Shown here: in pieces, positions 35,244 through 44,040 of the stretch
Layout of the letters: every line of letters begins with the position of its first letter
How positions within the stretch are numbered: the stretch's first letter is position 1
Origin: Achromobacter arsenitoxydans SY8
GTDB lineage: Bacteria > Pseudomonadota > Gammaproteobacteria > Burkholderiales > Burkholderiaceae_B
Assembly (NCBI RefSeq): GCF_000236785.1
Contig: NZ_AGUF01000056.1
Coordinates: forward strand, 27,394 to 91,393
Reading direction: 5' to 3'
DNA length: 64,000 nucleotides
Position numbers and translations under genes: made by a program
The notes under the pieces: model-generated
The model's input: the letters and a program-made list of their open reading frames with translations, nothing else
Told to the model about the DNA's origin: nothing
Databases searched by the model: none

Positions 35244-36344
35244 TCAGATGGCGATGGGTTTGGCTGCGATGGTGTAGCTGAAGCCGTCGGGGTCCAGGCT
35301 GTCCAGGCGGCCGTCCGCGGTTTCGCCGTTGGGGTACATCAGGAAGGGCACGGGATCGTGCGCGGACCCGGGCAGGGCGACGTCGTGGCCGTGGTTGTAG
35401 GCGACCCAGTTCATTTCCCACGCGCCGAACAGCATGACGCGCGCGGCGCGCACCTTGGCGTCGGTCAGGGGCAATTCGCCGGGCGGCTCTTCCAGCATGA
35501 CCTTGCGCACGTCGGCAGGGTCCACCGGAACCCAGCCGTAGCCCGCCGCGTAGAACTCGGCGCGGCAGTGCTGGGCGCGGGTGACGTCGCCAGCCTTGCC
35601 CAGGCTCTTGTAGCCCAGTTCGGAGTTGGCGACGCGCAGGCCGTAGGCGTCGCGCGCCGGAATGCCGGCCGCGCGCGCCAGCGCCACGAACAGCGCATTG
35701 ATGTCGGCGCACTTGCCGTTCAGGTCGTTGGCGGTGAGCATGTAGCGCACATCGCCGACGCCGCAGCCGCGGGTAGACGCGGTTCGACAGGTTTTTTCCA
35801 CGACCCAGTCGTAGATGGCCCGGGCGCGCGCCAGGTCGCCCTGATGGCCGCGCGTGATCTGGTCAGCGGTGGTCTTGACGATGCCGTCGGTGGGCAGCAG
35901 CGCGGTGGGCTTGATGAACTCGCGCAGCGCGGCGGGGCTTTCGCGTCCGGCGTCGGCGGGCGGCGGCTGCGTCAGGTCCACGCGGCGGTTGCGGGTCTGG
36001 AAGCGGCTGGTGATCGTGACGCTGCGCGGCGCCTGCGCGTCGGGCCATTGCACCGCCAGCATCTGCACGTCGTAGCCAGGCGCCTGCGTCAGTTGCGCAG
36101 TGCCGCCGCCGCTGACCTGCCAGGTGTTCTGGACGCCGCGCTGGTAGGTCGTGTCGGTGGCGTAGGGCACGGGCAGCCAGAGGCGGGTGTGGGCGCCGGG
36201 GTCCTTGACGTTGACGGTGGTGGTCAGTTCGAAGCCGCGCCACGCGGTGGTGACGGGGGTCTGCTGGGCGCGCGCAACTTGAGGCAGCGCGGCAGTGGCG
36301 GCGCACAGGGCGCCTGAGAAACGGAGAAAGTGTCGGCGATCCAT
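35244..36344 (-). CDS. Transglutaminase-like exported protein (Tat-type signal)
   Basis: 366 residues from ATG 36344. The N terminus MDRRHFLRFSGALCAATAAL ending VARA is a twin-arginine signal. The transglutaminase-like papain fold shows the cysteine in NDLNGKCADINALFVALARA, the histidine in RAQHCRAEFY and the aspartate in GWVPVDPADVRK, so the catalytic triad is complete. The N-terminal 140 residues are beta-rich (LWLPVPYATDTTYQRGV). Such proteins act as proteases or amide-cleaving enzymes in the periplasm. It is cotranscribed with the thioredoxin-like gene, so redox control of its catalytic cysteine is a reasonable inference. Confidence 0.84.
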   Translation of the reverse strand: MDRRHFLRFSGALCAATAALPQVARAQQTPVTTAWRGFELTTTVNVKDPGAHTRLWLPVPYATDTTYQRGVQNTWQVSGGGTAQLTQAPGYDVQMLAVQWPDAQAPRSVTITSRFQTRNRRVDLTQPPPADAGRESPAALREFIKPTALLPTDGIVKTTADQITRGHQGDLARARAIYDWVVEKTCRTASTRGCGVGDVRYMLTANDLNGKCADINALFVALARAAGIPARDAYGLRVANSELGYKSLGKAGDVTRAQHCRAEFYAAGYGWVPVDPADVRKVMLEEPPGELPLTDAKVRAARVMLFGAWEMNWVAYNHGHDVALPGSAHDPVPFLMYPNGETADGRLDSLDPDGFSYTIAAKPIAI

Positions 36345-36483
36345 ATAGCCCCCACGCACGGTGAAGTTTGGCTGTCGGTGCGCCCGTGGCCGGGCGGCCG
36401 TCCGTTGCTGCATGCTGCGGTTCATCATAGGGCCAATCGCGGGGGCGGTGCTATCCTTTTTCCACTGACTCACGGAGACTGAG

Positions 36484-37545
36484 ATGACCCAGGATGTCGC
36501 GTCCGCGGCCGTGCCGCGCTTGACCTCGCTTTCCCATGGCGGCGGCTGTGGCTGCAAGATAGCGCCCGGCGTGCTGTCGGCGCTGCTGGCCCGATTCGGG
36601 CCGGCGGCCAGTTATCCGAACCTGATGGTGGGCACGGAAACGGCCGACGATGCGGCGGTGTACCGGCTGAACGACGAGCAGGCGCTCATCGCCACCACGG
36701 ACTTCTTCATGCCGATCGTGGACGACCCATTCGACTTCGGCCGCATCGCGGCGACCAACGCGCTGTCGGACGTGTACGCGATGGGCGGAACGCCCATCAT
36801 GGCGCTGGCCATCGTCGGCATGCCCATCAATGTGCTGCCGCACAGCGTCATCGCCGAGATCCTGCGGGGCGGCGAATCGGTCTGCGCGGATGCGGGCATT
36901 CCGGTGGCCGGCGGACACAGCATCGACTCCGTCGAGCCCATTTACGGGCTGGCGGCGATGGGGCTGGTCCATCCGGCCAAGGTCAAGCGCAATGCGGACG
37001 CGCGCGCGGGCGACGTCCTGATCCTGGGCAAGGGCCTGGGCGTGGGCATTCTGTCGGCGGCGCTGAAGAAGAACCGGCTGGACGCGGACGGCTACCGCGT
37101 GATGATCGACACGACAACGCGCCTGAACCGGCCGGGGCCCGCGCTGGCCGCACTGGACGGCGTGCACGCCATCACCGACGTGACGGGCTTCGGCCTGCTG
37201 GGCCATGCGCTGGAGATGGCGCGCGGCGCGAAGTTGACGGCCCGCCTGCGGCTGGACGCGCTGCCCTGGCTGCCGGGCGTGCAGGCCTTCGCCGCGGATG
37301 GCGTGATCACGGGCGCATCGGGCCGCAACTGGGCCTCGTATGGCGAGTCCGTGCGCCTGGGGGCGGACGTGTCCGATACGCAGCGCGCATTGCTGACCGA
37401 TCCGCAGACTTCCGGCGGCCTGCTGGTGTCGTGCGCGCCGGAGGCGGCCGACGCGGTGCTGAAAATCTTCCACGGCCAAGGCTTCGGCCAGGCCGTGGTG
37501 ATCGGCGAGATGACTACGGGCGAGGCGCAGGTGCGGGTGGACTGA
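36484..37545 (+). CDS. selD: Selenide, water dikinase (selenophosphate synthase)
   Basis: 353 residues. It makes selenophosphate from selenide and ATP for SelA. The glycine-rich N terminus [13 protein letters not shown] carries the catalytic C22 and K25 seen in SelD. ATP-binding aspartates are in [13 protein letters not shown] and [16 protein letters not shown]. The C-terminal half has [17 protein letters not shown] and [14 protein letters not shown]. It completes the selenium set but is separated from selC by two opposite-strand genes and has its own promoter region of about 140 bases. Confidence 0.96.
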   Translation: MTQDVASAAVPRLTSLSHGGGCGCKIAPGVLSALLARFGPAASYPNLMVGTETADDAAVYRLNDEQALIATTDFFMPIVDDPFDFGRIAATNALSDVYAMGGTPIMALAIVGMPINVLPHSVIAEILRGGESVCADAGIPVAGGHSIDSVEPIYGLAAMGLVHPAKVKRNADARAGDVLILGKGLGVGILSAALKKNRLDADGYRVMIDTTTRLNRPGPALAALDGVHAITDVTGFGLLGHALEMARGAKLTARLRLDALPWLPGVQAFAADGVITGASGRNWASYGESVRLGADVSDTQRALLTDPQTSGGLLVSCAPEAADAVLKIFHGQGFGQAVVIGEMTTGEAQVRVD

Positions 37546-37565
37546 ACCGCCTCGCGGATTGCGCG

Positions 37566-38483
37566 TCAGGCGGTCAGGTCGCGCGCCGTGCCGGCCGCCT
37601 GCTCCACCAGCCATTGCGTGACCACGTCCGCGTCGGGCGTGCTGCGGCGCGCGTTGCGCACCAGCCAGTAGGCGTGTTCGGTGGCGCTGGCCTCCTGGCT
37701 GCCGGCGATGGCCAGCCGCTTGTCCGCCAGCATGGGTGCGATCAGCGCCAGCCTGCCCAGCGCGATGCCGTGGCCCGCCAGCGCGGCGTGCACGATCTGG
37801 TCGTACTGATTAAAGCGCAGCATGCCTTTGGCGCGCACGCGGCCCAGTCCCCGCGCGTTCAGCCATTCCGACCATTGCAGCCACGGCCGCGTGGGGTCGT
37901 CGAATTCCAGCAGCACGTGGCGCTGCAATTCGCGCGCGTCCAACGCGCGTACTTTGAGCGACGGATGCGCGACCGGCACCACCGATTCCCCGAACAGCCA
38001 CACCGCCCCGTCCGGCACGGTGTCGCGCTCGCTGTAGCGGATGGCGATGTCGACGGCTTCGCGGTCGATATCAATGAGTCGGTTGTCGGCGGCCACGCGC
38101 ACGTCGATGTCTGGATGGGCGGCCTGGAAATCCCCCAGCCGCGGCAGCAGCCACAACGAAGCCACGCCAATGGTGGTGGTGACGGTGACGGGCGTGCGCC
38201 GCTCCGGGGCGCGCAACTGTTCGGTCAGGTCGCCCAGCTGGCTTAGCCAGACGTCGGCCATGCGGAAAAGCTGCGCGCCTTCCGACGTGAAGGTCACGCT
38301 GCGAAAGCCCCGCACCAGCAGCGGCACGCCCAGGTGCGCCTCCAGCGCCCGGATCTGGCGGCTGACGGCGGATTGCGTGACGTGCAGGTCCTGCGCGGCC
38401 AGGGTGATGCTCATGCGGCGGCCGACGGCGACGAAGCCTCGGACGAGATCAAGCGGCGGAAGTTTCGCGAGCGGATATGGCAT
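37566..38483 (-). CDS. LysR-family transcriptional regulator (GcvA-like)
   Basis: 305 residues. The N-terminal winged helix is LAAQDLHVTQSAVSRQIRAL (about 27-47). The C-terminal periplasmic-binding-like effector domain starts VTVTTTIGVASLWLLPRLGD, the pattern of GcvA-type regulators. It is divergent from the DUF2917 gene with 144 bases between them. LysR proteins usually regulate the divergent gene, so the DUF2917 gene and perhaps the isomerase gene after it are the likely targets. The effector is unknown. It is convergent with selD, with 20 bases between the ends, and unlikely to relate to selenium metabolism. Confidence 0.9.
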   Translation of the reverse strand: MPYPLAKLPPLDLVRGFVAVGRRMSITLAAQDLHVTQSAVSRQIRALEAHLGVPLLVRGFRSVTFTSEGAQLFRMADVWLSQLGDLTEQLRAPERRTPVTVTTTIGVASLWLLPRLGDFQAAHPDIDVRVAADNRLIDIDREAVDIAIRYSERDTVPDGAVWLFGESVVPVAHPSLKVRALDARELQRHVLLEFDDPTRPWLQWSEWLNARGLGRVRAKGMLRFNQYDQIVHAALAGHGIALGRLALIAPMLADKRLAIAGSQEASATEHAYWLVRNARRSTPDADVVTQWLVEQAAGTARDLTA

Positions 38484-38627
38484 TCGTAAAACTCATGCGA
38501 GTAGGGCGGAAAAGTCGCTTGAGCAATAGTACGCCGAGGCGTCCAATATGACTCAGACGTTGGGTGAAGGGGGCGTTAATCCCCGTCATCCTCTGCGATA
38601 GCCGCTGCCGCGGCCGGGAGGTACGCC

Positions 38628-38885
38628 ATGATCCAGTTATGTTGCACTGCGGGAATGTCATTCCGTCTGGCCGGCGGTTCGACTATGCTGCTCAAGCGCG
38701 CTTCGGGCGTCCGCATCGTGTGTCACGCCGGCGCCTTGTGGATATCCGAATACCGCCGCTTGGACGACAGCGTGCTGCACGCGGGCGAATCCCTGACCGT
38801 AGGCAGCAATCGCGACGTCGTCCTCAGCGGCCTGCCGGATGCGCAGGTCGCGCTACTTTCCCAGGGCGGCGCGGCTCGTTGTTGA
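38628..38885 (+). CDS. DUF2917 family small protein
   Basis: 85 residues from ATG 38628 with GGGAGG upstream. The core is MSFRLAGGSTMLLKRASGVR, HAGALWISEYRRLDDSVLHA, GESLTVGSNRDVVLSGL, a short beta-rich cupin-like pattern assigned to DUF2917. No signal peptide or catalytic motif is seen. In Burkholderiales these genes often stand next to LysR/GcvA-type regulators, as here (divergent). The function is unknown. Confidence 0.78.
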   Translation: MIQLCCTAGMSFRLAGGSTMLLKRASGVRIVCHAGALWISEYRRLDDSVLHAGESLTVGSNRDVVLSGLPDAQVALLSQGGAARC

Positions 38886-38928
38886 TGCCGTTACGCCCTG
38901 ATCCCGCAGGCCATCCGGAGTTCCAGCC

Positions 38929-39579
38929 ATGACCGCGTCCTTGCCCGATACGTCCAGCATCGAAATGTGGTTCGATTTCGCCAGCCCCTACAGCTACCTG
39001 GCGATCGAGCGCATCGACAGCCTTGCGCAGGCGGCCGGCGTGCGGGTCGATCTGCGGCCCTTCCTGCTGGGCCCGATCTTCCAGGCCCAGGGCTGGAACG
39101 ACACGCCGTTCCGGCTGTTCCCCGGCAAGGGCGCCTACATGATGCGCGATATCGCCCGCCTGGCTGAAAAGTACGGCGTGGTCTACAACCGGCCGCGCCT
39201 CTTTCCGCGCATGAGCGTGCTGCCCGCGCGCATCGCGCTGCTGGGCCAGGACGAACCCTGGGGCCGGGACTTCTGCCTGGCGGTGTTCCGCGCCAATTTC
39301 CAGCATGACCTGGACATCCAGGCCGAAGACGTCGTCCATGAATTGCTGACGGGCCTGTCGCTGGATGCCGATGCGCTGATTGCGCGCGGCAAGTCCGAGG
39401 CCGCCAAGGAAGCGCTGCGCCGCCAGGTGGACCGCGCGCGCAATCTGGGCCTGTTCGGCGCACCCACCTTTTTCGTGGACGGTGAAATGTTCTGGGGCAA
39501 TGACCGGCTGGAAGACGCGCTGGACTGGACGCGCCGTGCCGCGCCCTCCAGCGCCTGGGCGCCGCGCGCCCGCGCATGA
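38929..39579 (+). CDS. 2-hydroxychromene-2-carboxylate isomerase family, DsbA fold
   Basis: 216 residues. The start MWFDFASPYSYLAIERIDSL contains the active-site serine (SPYSY) of the glutathione-dependent NahD-type isomerases. GLFGAPTFFVDGEMFWGNDR near the C terminus is the conserved cis-proline and binding region. The family isomerises ring-cleavage products of aromatics or acts as a kappa-class glutathione transferase. No aromatic pathway genes are adjacent, so the substrate is open. It follows the DUF2917 gene by 43 bases and may share its transcript. Confidence 0.88.
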   Translation: MTASLPDTSSIEMWFDFASPYSYLAIERIDSLAQAAGVRVDLRPFLLGPIFQAQGWNDTPFRLFPGKGAYMMRDIARLAEKYGVVYNRPRLFPRMSVLPARIALLGQDEPWGRDFCLAVFRANFQHDLDIQAEDVVHELLTGLSLDADALIARGKSEAAKEALRRQVDRARNLGLFGAPTFFVDGEMFWGNDRLEDALDWTRRAAPSSAWAPRARA

Positions 39580-39622
39580 GCTTTCCCGCAACGCAGGTTT
39601 TTTCGTCAACGCAAGTTCAGCA

Positions 39623-39793
39623 ATGAAAAACGCAAGCAGCGCCTATCGCGGCGCGCCCATGCCGGGCGGCCGCTCGTTCACGCAATTCCGCGCCGCCCGC
39701 ATCCGGCGGGTGTCGTTTCAGTGGAAGCAGGCCGACCGCTCCGGGGACACGGACGGCCCGCCCAAGTACGGGAGCCACGGCAAGCGCGGATAA
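39623..39793 (+). CDS. Small hypothetical basic protein
   Basis: 56 residues beginning MKNASSAYRGAPMPGGRSFT and ending in a Gly/Lys/Arg-rich tail. It fills the gap between the isomerase gene and the convergent DUF779 gene. There is no strong ribosome binding site and no recognised motif. It may be real but the evidence is thin. Confidence 0.28.
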   Translation: MKNASSAYRGAPMPGGRSFTQFRAARIRRVSFQWKQADRSGDTDGPPKYGSHGKRG

Positions 39794-39830
39794 GGGGAAG
39801 CGGCGGGCGCCAGCCGCCCGCCGCGGACAT

Positions 39831-40208
39831 TCATCCCTTGGTGACGGGCGCGATGTTCGCCCACTCTTCGTCCGAATACAGCCGGGATCGCAACAGGAAG
39901 CGCCTGCCTTCGGCGCTGTCCAGTGAAAAGGCGCCGCCGCGTCCCGGCACGGCGTCAATGACTAGCTGGGTGTGCTCCCAATACGCGAACTGGTCTTCGC
40001 CCATGTAGAACGGGCAGCCCTCCAGTTCGCCCAGCAGCACGTCCGAGCCGCCCACCATGAACTCGCCCTGCGGATAGCACATAGGCGAACTGCCGTCGCA
40101 GCAGCCTCCCGACTGGTGGAACATCAGCGGGCCGTGCTTGGCCCGCAAGGTATTGATCAGGTGGCGCGCCTCGTCGGTCGCGACCACGCGTGGCGTGTGC
40201 TCTGGCAT
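39831..40208 (-). CDS. DUF779 family protein, aldehyde dehydrogenase partner
   Basis: 125 residues. The conserved motif HQSGGCCDGSSPMCYPQGEF (three cysteines) and LVIDAVPGRGGAFSLDSAEG identify the DUF779 family. Its genes are regularly found beside acetaldehyde dehydrogenase genes, and this one follows such a gene by 61 bases on the same strand. The cysteine cluster may bind a metal. The function is unproven; a role in aldehyde dehydrogenase activity or stability is inferred from the constant pairing. It would be transcribed from the sigma-54 promoter at 41851-41866. Confidence 0.85.
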   Translation of the reverse strand: MPEHTPRVVATDEARHLINTLRAKHGPLMFHQSGGCCDGSSPMCYPQGEFMVGGSDVLLGELEGCPFYMGEDQFAYWEHTQLVIDAVPGRGGAFSLDSAEGRRFLLRSRLYSDEEWANIAPVTKG

Positions 40209-40269
40209 GTACGGATTCCTCGCAGGCGCGCCGGGCGGACCCGGCGCGCGGATTGCCGCAACAGGCGGA

Positions 40270-41799
40270 TCAGAAGAACCCGAGCTTCTTCGGCGAATAG
40301 CTCACCAGCAGGTTCTTCGTCTGCTGGTAGTGGTTGAGCATCATCTTGTGGTTTTCGCGTCCGATGCCGGATTGCTTGTAGCCGCCGAACGCCGCATGCG
40401 CGGGGTAGGCGTGATAGCAGTTGGTCCACACGCGGCCGGCCTTGATGGCGCGTCCCATCCGGTAGCAGGTGTTCGCGTCGCGCGACCACACGCCCGCGCC
40501 CAGCCCGTAGAGCGTGTCGTTGGCCAGCGCCAGCGCGTCGTCGGCGTCCTTGAACGTGGTGACCGCCACCACCGGCCCGAAGATTTCCTCCTGGAAGACG
40601 CGCATCTTGTTGTGGCCCTTGAACACCGTGGGCTGCACGTAATAGCCGCCTTCGAGCGCGCCCTGCATCTGCGCGCGCGCGCCGCCGGCCAGCACGTCGG
40701 CGCCTTCCTGCTTGCCGATGTCCAGGTAGGACAGGATTTTTTCAAGCTGCTCGGTGGACGCCTGCGCGCCCAGCATGGTGTCGGCGTCCAGCGGGTTGCC
40801 CTGCTTGATCTCCGCCACGCGCTTCAGGGCGCGTTCCATGAACTTGTCGTAGAGCGACTCCTGGATCAGCGCGCGGCTGGGGCACGTGCACACTTCACCC
40901 TGGTTCAGCGCGAACATGACGAACCCTTCGACGGCCTTGTCGAGGAAGTCGTCGTCTTGAGCTGCCACGTCCGCAAAGAAGATGTTGGGCGACTTGCCGC
41001 CCAGCTCCAGCGTCACCGGGATGATGTTCTGCGAGGCGTACTGCATGATCAGGCGCCCGGTGGTGGTTTCACCGGTGAAGGCGATCTTGGCGATGCGCTT
41101 GCTGGAAGCGAGCGGCTTGCCGGCTTCCAGGCCGAAGCCGGTCACGACGTTCACCACGCCCGGGGGCAGGATGTCGCCGATCAGTTCCATCAGCAGCAGA
41201 ATGCCCAGCGGCGTCTGTTCGGCGGGCTTGAGCACCACGCAATTGCCGGCGGCCAGGGCGGGCGCCAGCTTCCACGCCGCCATCAGAATGGGGAAGTTCC
41301 ACGGGATGATCTGGCCCACCACGCCCAGCGGCTCGTTGAAGTGATACGCCACCGTATCGTGGTCGACCTCGGATAGCGAGCCTTCCTGGCTGCGGATGCA
41401 CGAGGCGAAGTAGCGGAAGTGGTCGATGGCCAGCGGGATGTCGGCGGCGCGGGCTTCGCGGATGGGCTTGCCGTTGTCCCAGGTTTCCGCCGTGGCCAGG
41501 CGTTCCAGGTTGGCTTCCATGACGTCCGCGATCTGCATCAGCATGCGGGCGCGCTCCGCTGCCGGGGTCGAACCCCATTTCGGCGCGGCGCGGTGCGCGG
41601 CGTCCAGCGCCAGTTCGATGTCGCGCTCTTTGGAGCGGGCGTTGCGGGTCAGGGTTTGGCCGGTGACGGGAGTGACGTTGTCAAAGTACTCGCCATCCGC
41701 GGGCTTCTGCCATTTTCCGTCGATGAAATTGTCGTACTGCGTCTTGAGGTCCAGGCGGGTGCCATAGGTTTCCGGGGTAACGCGGGTCGCGATATCCAT
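40270..41799 (-). CDS. NAD-dependent acetaldehyde dehydrogenase (ExaC/AldA-like)
   Basis: 509 residues. The catalytic cysteine is in [14 protein letters not shown], the general base in [13 protein letters not shown], the cofactor region in [20 protein letters not shown], and the terminal [10 protein letters not shown] is present. The pattern is that of ExaC/AcoD-type enzymes, which oxidise acetaldehyde from ethanol or acetoin to acetate in the cytoplasm. Its start lies 52 bases from a well-formed sigma-54 promoter, and the divergent gene encodes an AcoR-type sigma-54 activator, so induction by acetoin or ethanol-type compounds is likely. DUF779 follows in the same operon. Confidence 0.9.
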   Translation of the reverse strand: MDIATRVTPETYGTRLDLKTQYDNFIDGKWQKPADGEYFDNVTPVTGQTLTRNARSKERDIELALDAAHRAAPKWGSTPAAERARMLMQIADVMEANLERLATAETWDNGKPIREARAADIPLAIDHFRYFASCIRSQEGSLSEVDHDTVAYHFNEPLGVVGQIIPWNFPILMAAWKLAPALAAGNCVVLKPAEQTPLGILLLMELIGDILPPGVVNVVTGFGLEAGKPLASSKRIAKIAFTGETTTGRLIMQYASQNIIPVTLELGGKSPNIFFADVAAQDDDFLDKAVEGFVMFALNQGEVCTCPSRALIQESLYDKFMERALKRVAEIKQGNPLDADTMLGAQASTEQLEKILSYLDIGKQEGADVLAGGARAQMQGALEGGYYVQPTVFKGHNKMRVFQEEIFGPVVAVTTFKDADDALALANDTLYGLGAGVWSRDANTCYRMGRAIKAGRVWTNCYHAYPAHAAFGGYKQSGIGRENHKMMLNHYQQTKNLLVSYSPKKLGFF

Positions 41800-41850
41800 C
41801 TTTGTCTCCGTATCGTTGTGGTGGCGGCAGTGGGTGCCTGCCCAGCATCA

Positions 41851-41866
41851 AGCAAACCGCATGCCA
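41851..41866 (-). promoter_or_regulatory. Sigma-54 (-24/-12) promoter for the aldehyde dehydrogenase gene
   Basis: On the minus strand this reads TGGCATGCGGTTTGCT, which matches the sigma-54 consensus TGGCACGNNNNTTGCW at all but one fixed position. GG and GC have the right spacing. It lies 52 bases before the ATG of the dehydrogenase, and a sigma-54 activator gene is divergent from it. Confidence 0.8.
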
Positions 41867-42028
41867 GTCGGGGCATCCCGGCTGGACAGCCCGCCGCACG
41901 CGTGCGAAAGTAGATTTCCGCGCGCAGGAGAGCTTTGCCGCCGGGCCGCCCCAAGGCAAAGCAGCCCCCTTGGGGGGCAGCTAGCCCGCACAGCGGGCGC
42001 GGCGTGGGGGCTTCCCCTCCCCCCCCTG

Positions 42029-42047
42029 TTGTCGCTTATTGCGACAG
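42029..42047. promoter_or_regulatory. Palindromic activator site (UAS) for the AcoR-type regulator
   Basis: TTGTCGC-TTATT-GCGACAG contains a perfect TGTCGC/GCGACA inverted repeat, in the style of AcoR-type activator sites. Further half-site-like GTCGC copies follow at 42050 and 42063. It lies about 165 bases upstream of the -24 element, a normal distance for an enhancer-binding protein, and about 50 bases before the regulator's own start, so autoregulation is possible. Confidence 0.65.
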
Positions 42048-42092
42048 CGTCGCGGAACAGGTGTCGCAGAACGCCCGTCCTAGGAGACATGC

Positions 42093-43967
42093 ATGGCCAC
42101 TCAATCCCGTCGGCACGCGCTGTCGCAGGCGCGCCTGCTATTCAACCAGCAGGGCGCGGTGCCCGGCGGCATCGTCGCCGAACCCATCCTGCGGTCGTGG
42201 CGCCGCTGCGCCGACCTGGGTTTCGACATGCGCGGCGTGCGCCGCGCGGAACTCATGACGCAGGGCGAACTGCGCGAGGCCCAGCAGCGCAACGAGGCGC
42301 TGCGCCGGATGTCCGAACCCGCCATTTCCTTTCTGCGCCGCCAGGCCGGCGGCAGCGGCAATCTTGTGATCCTGTCCGACGCGCAGGGCCTGGTGCTGGA
42401 CTCGGACGGCGACGCCGGCTTCGCCCACCGCGCCTCCCGCGTGGCGCTGATGCCGGGCGCACCCTGGGACGAAGCCGCCGCCGGCACGAACGCCATCGGC
42501 ACCGCGCTGGTCGAAGGCCGGCCCATTGCCGTGCACGGCGCGGAACACTATTTCGAACCCAATCGCATCCTGACCTGCGCAGCCGTTCCCATCACCGACA
42601 GCGAGGGCCGCACGCTGGGCGTGCTGGATCTGTCCAGCCAGGCGCGCGACATCCGCCCCGATGTGCTGGCGCTGGTGCGCGAGGCCGTGGACCGCATCGA
42701 ACACCAGCTGTTCGAGCAGGCCTACGAGCAGTGCGCCGTGCTGCGCCTGCACGCAACCCACGCCGGCCTGGGCGAACCGGGCGAGGCGCTGCTGGCGTTC
42801 CAGGGAGACCTGCTGGTGGGCGCGAACCGTCGCGCGCTGCAAGCGCTGGGGCTGGCCGCCACGGCGCTGGGCGTGTACCGCTACGGGGACGTCTTCGACG
42901 GCGACATCGAACGCTGCCCCGACGCGGCCGGCCGGGTGCACACGCGGCAGGGCGCGGCATATCACGCGCGGCTGCGCTGGCCGCGCACGCGGGCGCCCAA
43001 ATCGCCGGCCGTGTCCACGCCGCCGCCGGCTGCCGGCGCAACGCCTGCGGCCGCTTTCAGTTTCGACGCCGGCACCCTGGGCGCATTGGCGCGCGCGGTG
43101 CACCTGTCGGATGCGGGCGTGTCGATCTTGCTGCAGGGCGAAACCGGCGTGGGCAAGGAAGTGTTCGCGCGGCAGATGCATGCGCGCGGCAAGCGGGCGT
43201 CAGGCCCCTTCGTGGCGGTGAACTGCGCCGCCTTGCCGGAAAGCCTGATCGAATCCGAACTGTTCGGCTACGAAGACGGCGCGTTCACCGGCGCGCGCCG
43301 GCAGGGCAGCAAGGGCCTGCTGCGCCAGGCGCATGGCGGCGTGCTGTTCCTGGACGAGATCGGCGACATGCCGCTGTTGCTGCAGTCGCGGCTGTTGCGC
43401 GTACTGCAGACGCGCGAGGTCTCGCCGCTGGGCGCGGCCCGGCCCGTGCCGGTGGACTTCACGCTGGTGTGCGCTACGCACCGGCCGCTTGCCCATGAAG
43501 GCCCGGATGCGCCCGTGCGCCCGGACCTGTATTTCCGCATTGCCGAATACACCGTCACGCTGGAGCCCCTGCGCGCACGCGCCGACCGGCTGGAACTGCT
43601 GCGCGGCCTCTGGACCGCGCAGGGCGCGGGACCGGCGTTGCCGCCGGCCATCGAGGCCGTCCTGGCCGCCTATTCGTGGCCGGGAAATTATCGTCAGCTG
43701 GTGTCGGTGCTGCGCACCTTGCATGTGCTGGCGGGGCCCGCCGGCAGAGTGGACGCCGAGATGCTTCCCGCGGAATTGCGCAGCGTGGCAGCCGCCGCGC
43801 CGGCGGCAGGCGGCGAGGCCGGCCTGCAGGCCATGACGGACGCCGCGATACGCAATGCCCTGGACGCGCACGGCGGCAGCGTCAGCCGCGCGGCGCGCGC
43901 ACTGGGCGTGCACCGCAGCACGGTCTACCGCCGCGCCGCGGCGCTGGGCCTGGGCCGGCCGCGCTGA
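42093..43967 (+). CDS. acoR: Sigma-54-dependent activator, AcoR type (GAF-AAA+-Fis)
   Basis: 624 residues. The N-terminal GAF sensor spans about 60-200 ([39 protein letters not shown]), the pattern of AcoR-like acetoin or aldehyde sensors. The central AAA+ domain spans about 325-550: Walker [11 protein letters not shown], the sigma-54 contact loop GAFTGA, and Walker [11 protein letters not shown]. The C-terminal Fis helix-turn-helix reads [20 protein letters not shown]. It should bind the palindrome upstream of its own gene and activate the divergent acetaldehyde dehydrogenase/DUF779 operon. It starts at the ATG after TAGGAGACATGC. Confidence 0.9.
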   Translation: MATQSRRHALSQARLLFNQQGAVPGGIVAEPILRSWRRCADLGFDMRGVRRAELMTQGELREAQQRNEALRRMSEPAISFLRRQAGGSGNLVILSDAQGLVLDSDGDAGFAHRASRVALMPGAPWDEAAAGTNAIGTALVEGRPIAVHGAEHYFEPNRILTCAAVPITDSEGRTLGVLDLSSQARDIRPDVLALVREAVDRIEHQLFEQAYEQCAVLRLHATHAGLGEPGEALLAFQGDLLVGANRRALQALGLAATALGVYRYGDVFDGDIERCPDAAGRVHTRQGAAYHARLRWPRTRAPKSPAVSTPPPAAGATPAAAFSFDAGTLGALARAVHLSDAGVSILLQGETGVGKEVFARQMHARGKRASGPFVAVNCAALPESLIESELFGYEDGAFTGARRQGSKGLLRQAHGGVLFLDEIGDMPLLLQSRLLRVLQTREVSPLGAARPVPVDFTLVCATHRPLAHEGPDAPVRPDLYFRIAEYTVTLEPLRARADRLELLRGLWTAQGAGPALPPAIEAVLAAYSWPGNYRQLVSVLRTLHVLAGPAGRVDAEMLPAELRSVAAAAPAAGGEAGLQAMTDAAIRNALDAHGGSVSRAARALGVHRSTVYRRAAALGLGRPR

Positions 43968-44040
43968 CGGCTGCGGGCTTTTTTTGGGCCGGCGGCAGCC
44001 GCCCCTGCGGGCGGCGCGCGCGGTTCAGCCGATCAATGCA

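Noticed and set aside
34330-35277. Plus-strand frame crossing the end of selB, tRNA-Sec and the thioredoxin-like gene
   Set aside because: It runs through a tRNA gene and opposite a clear TlpA-type protein; no recognisable product.
39617-39958. Minus-strand frame between the isomerase and DUF779 genes
   Set aside because: It overlaps the 3' end of the DUF779 gene in another frame and has Pro/Arg/Ala-rich composition with no motif.
43971-44015. Terminator after the AcoR-type gene (T-run at 43979-43985 and GCCGCCC hairpin)
   Set aside because: The clean hairpin lies after the T-run on the plus strand and has no T-run on the minus strand, so it cannot be called with confidence.
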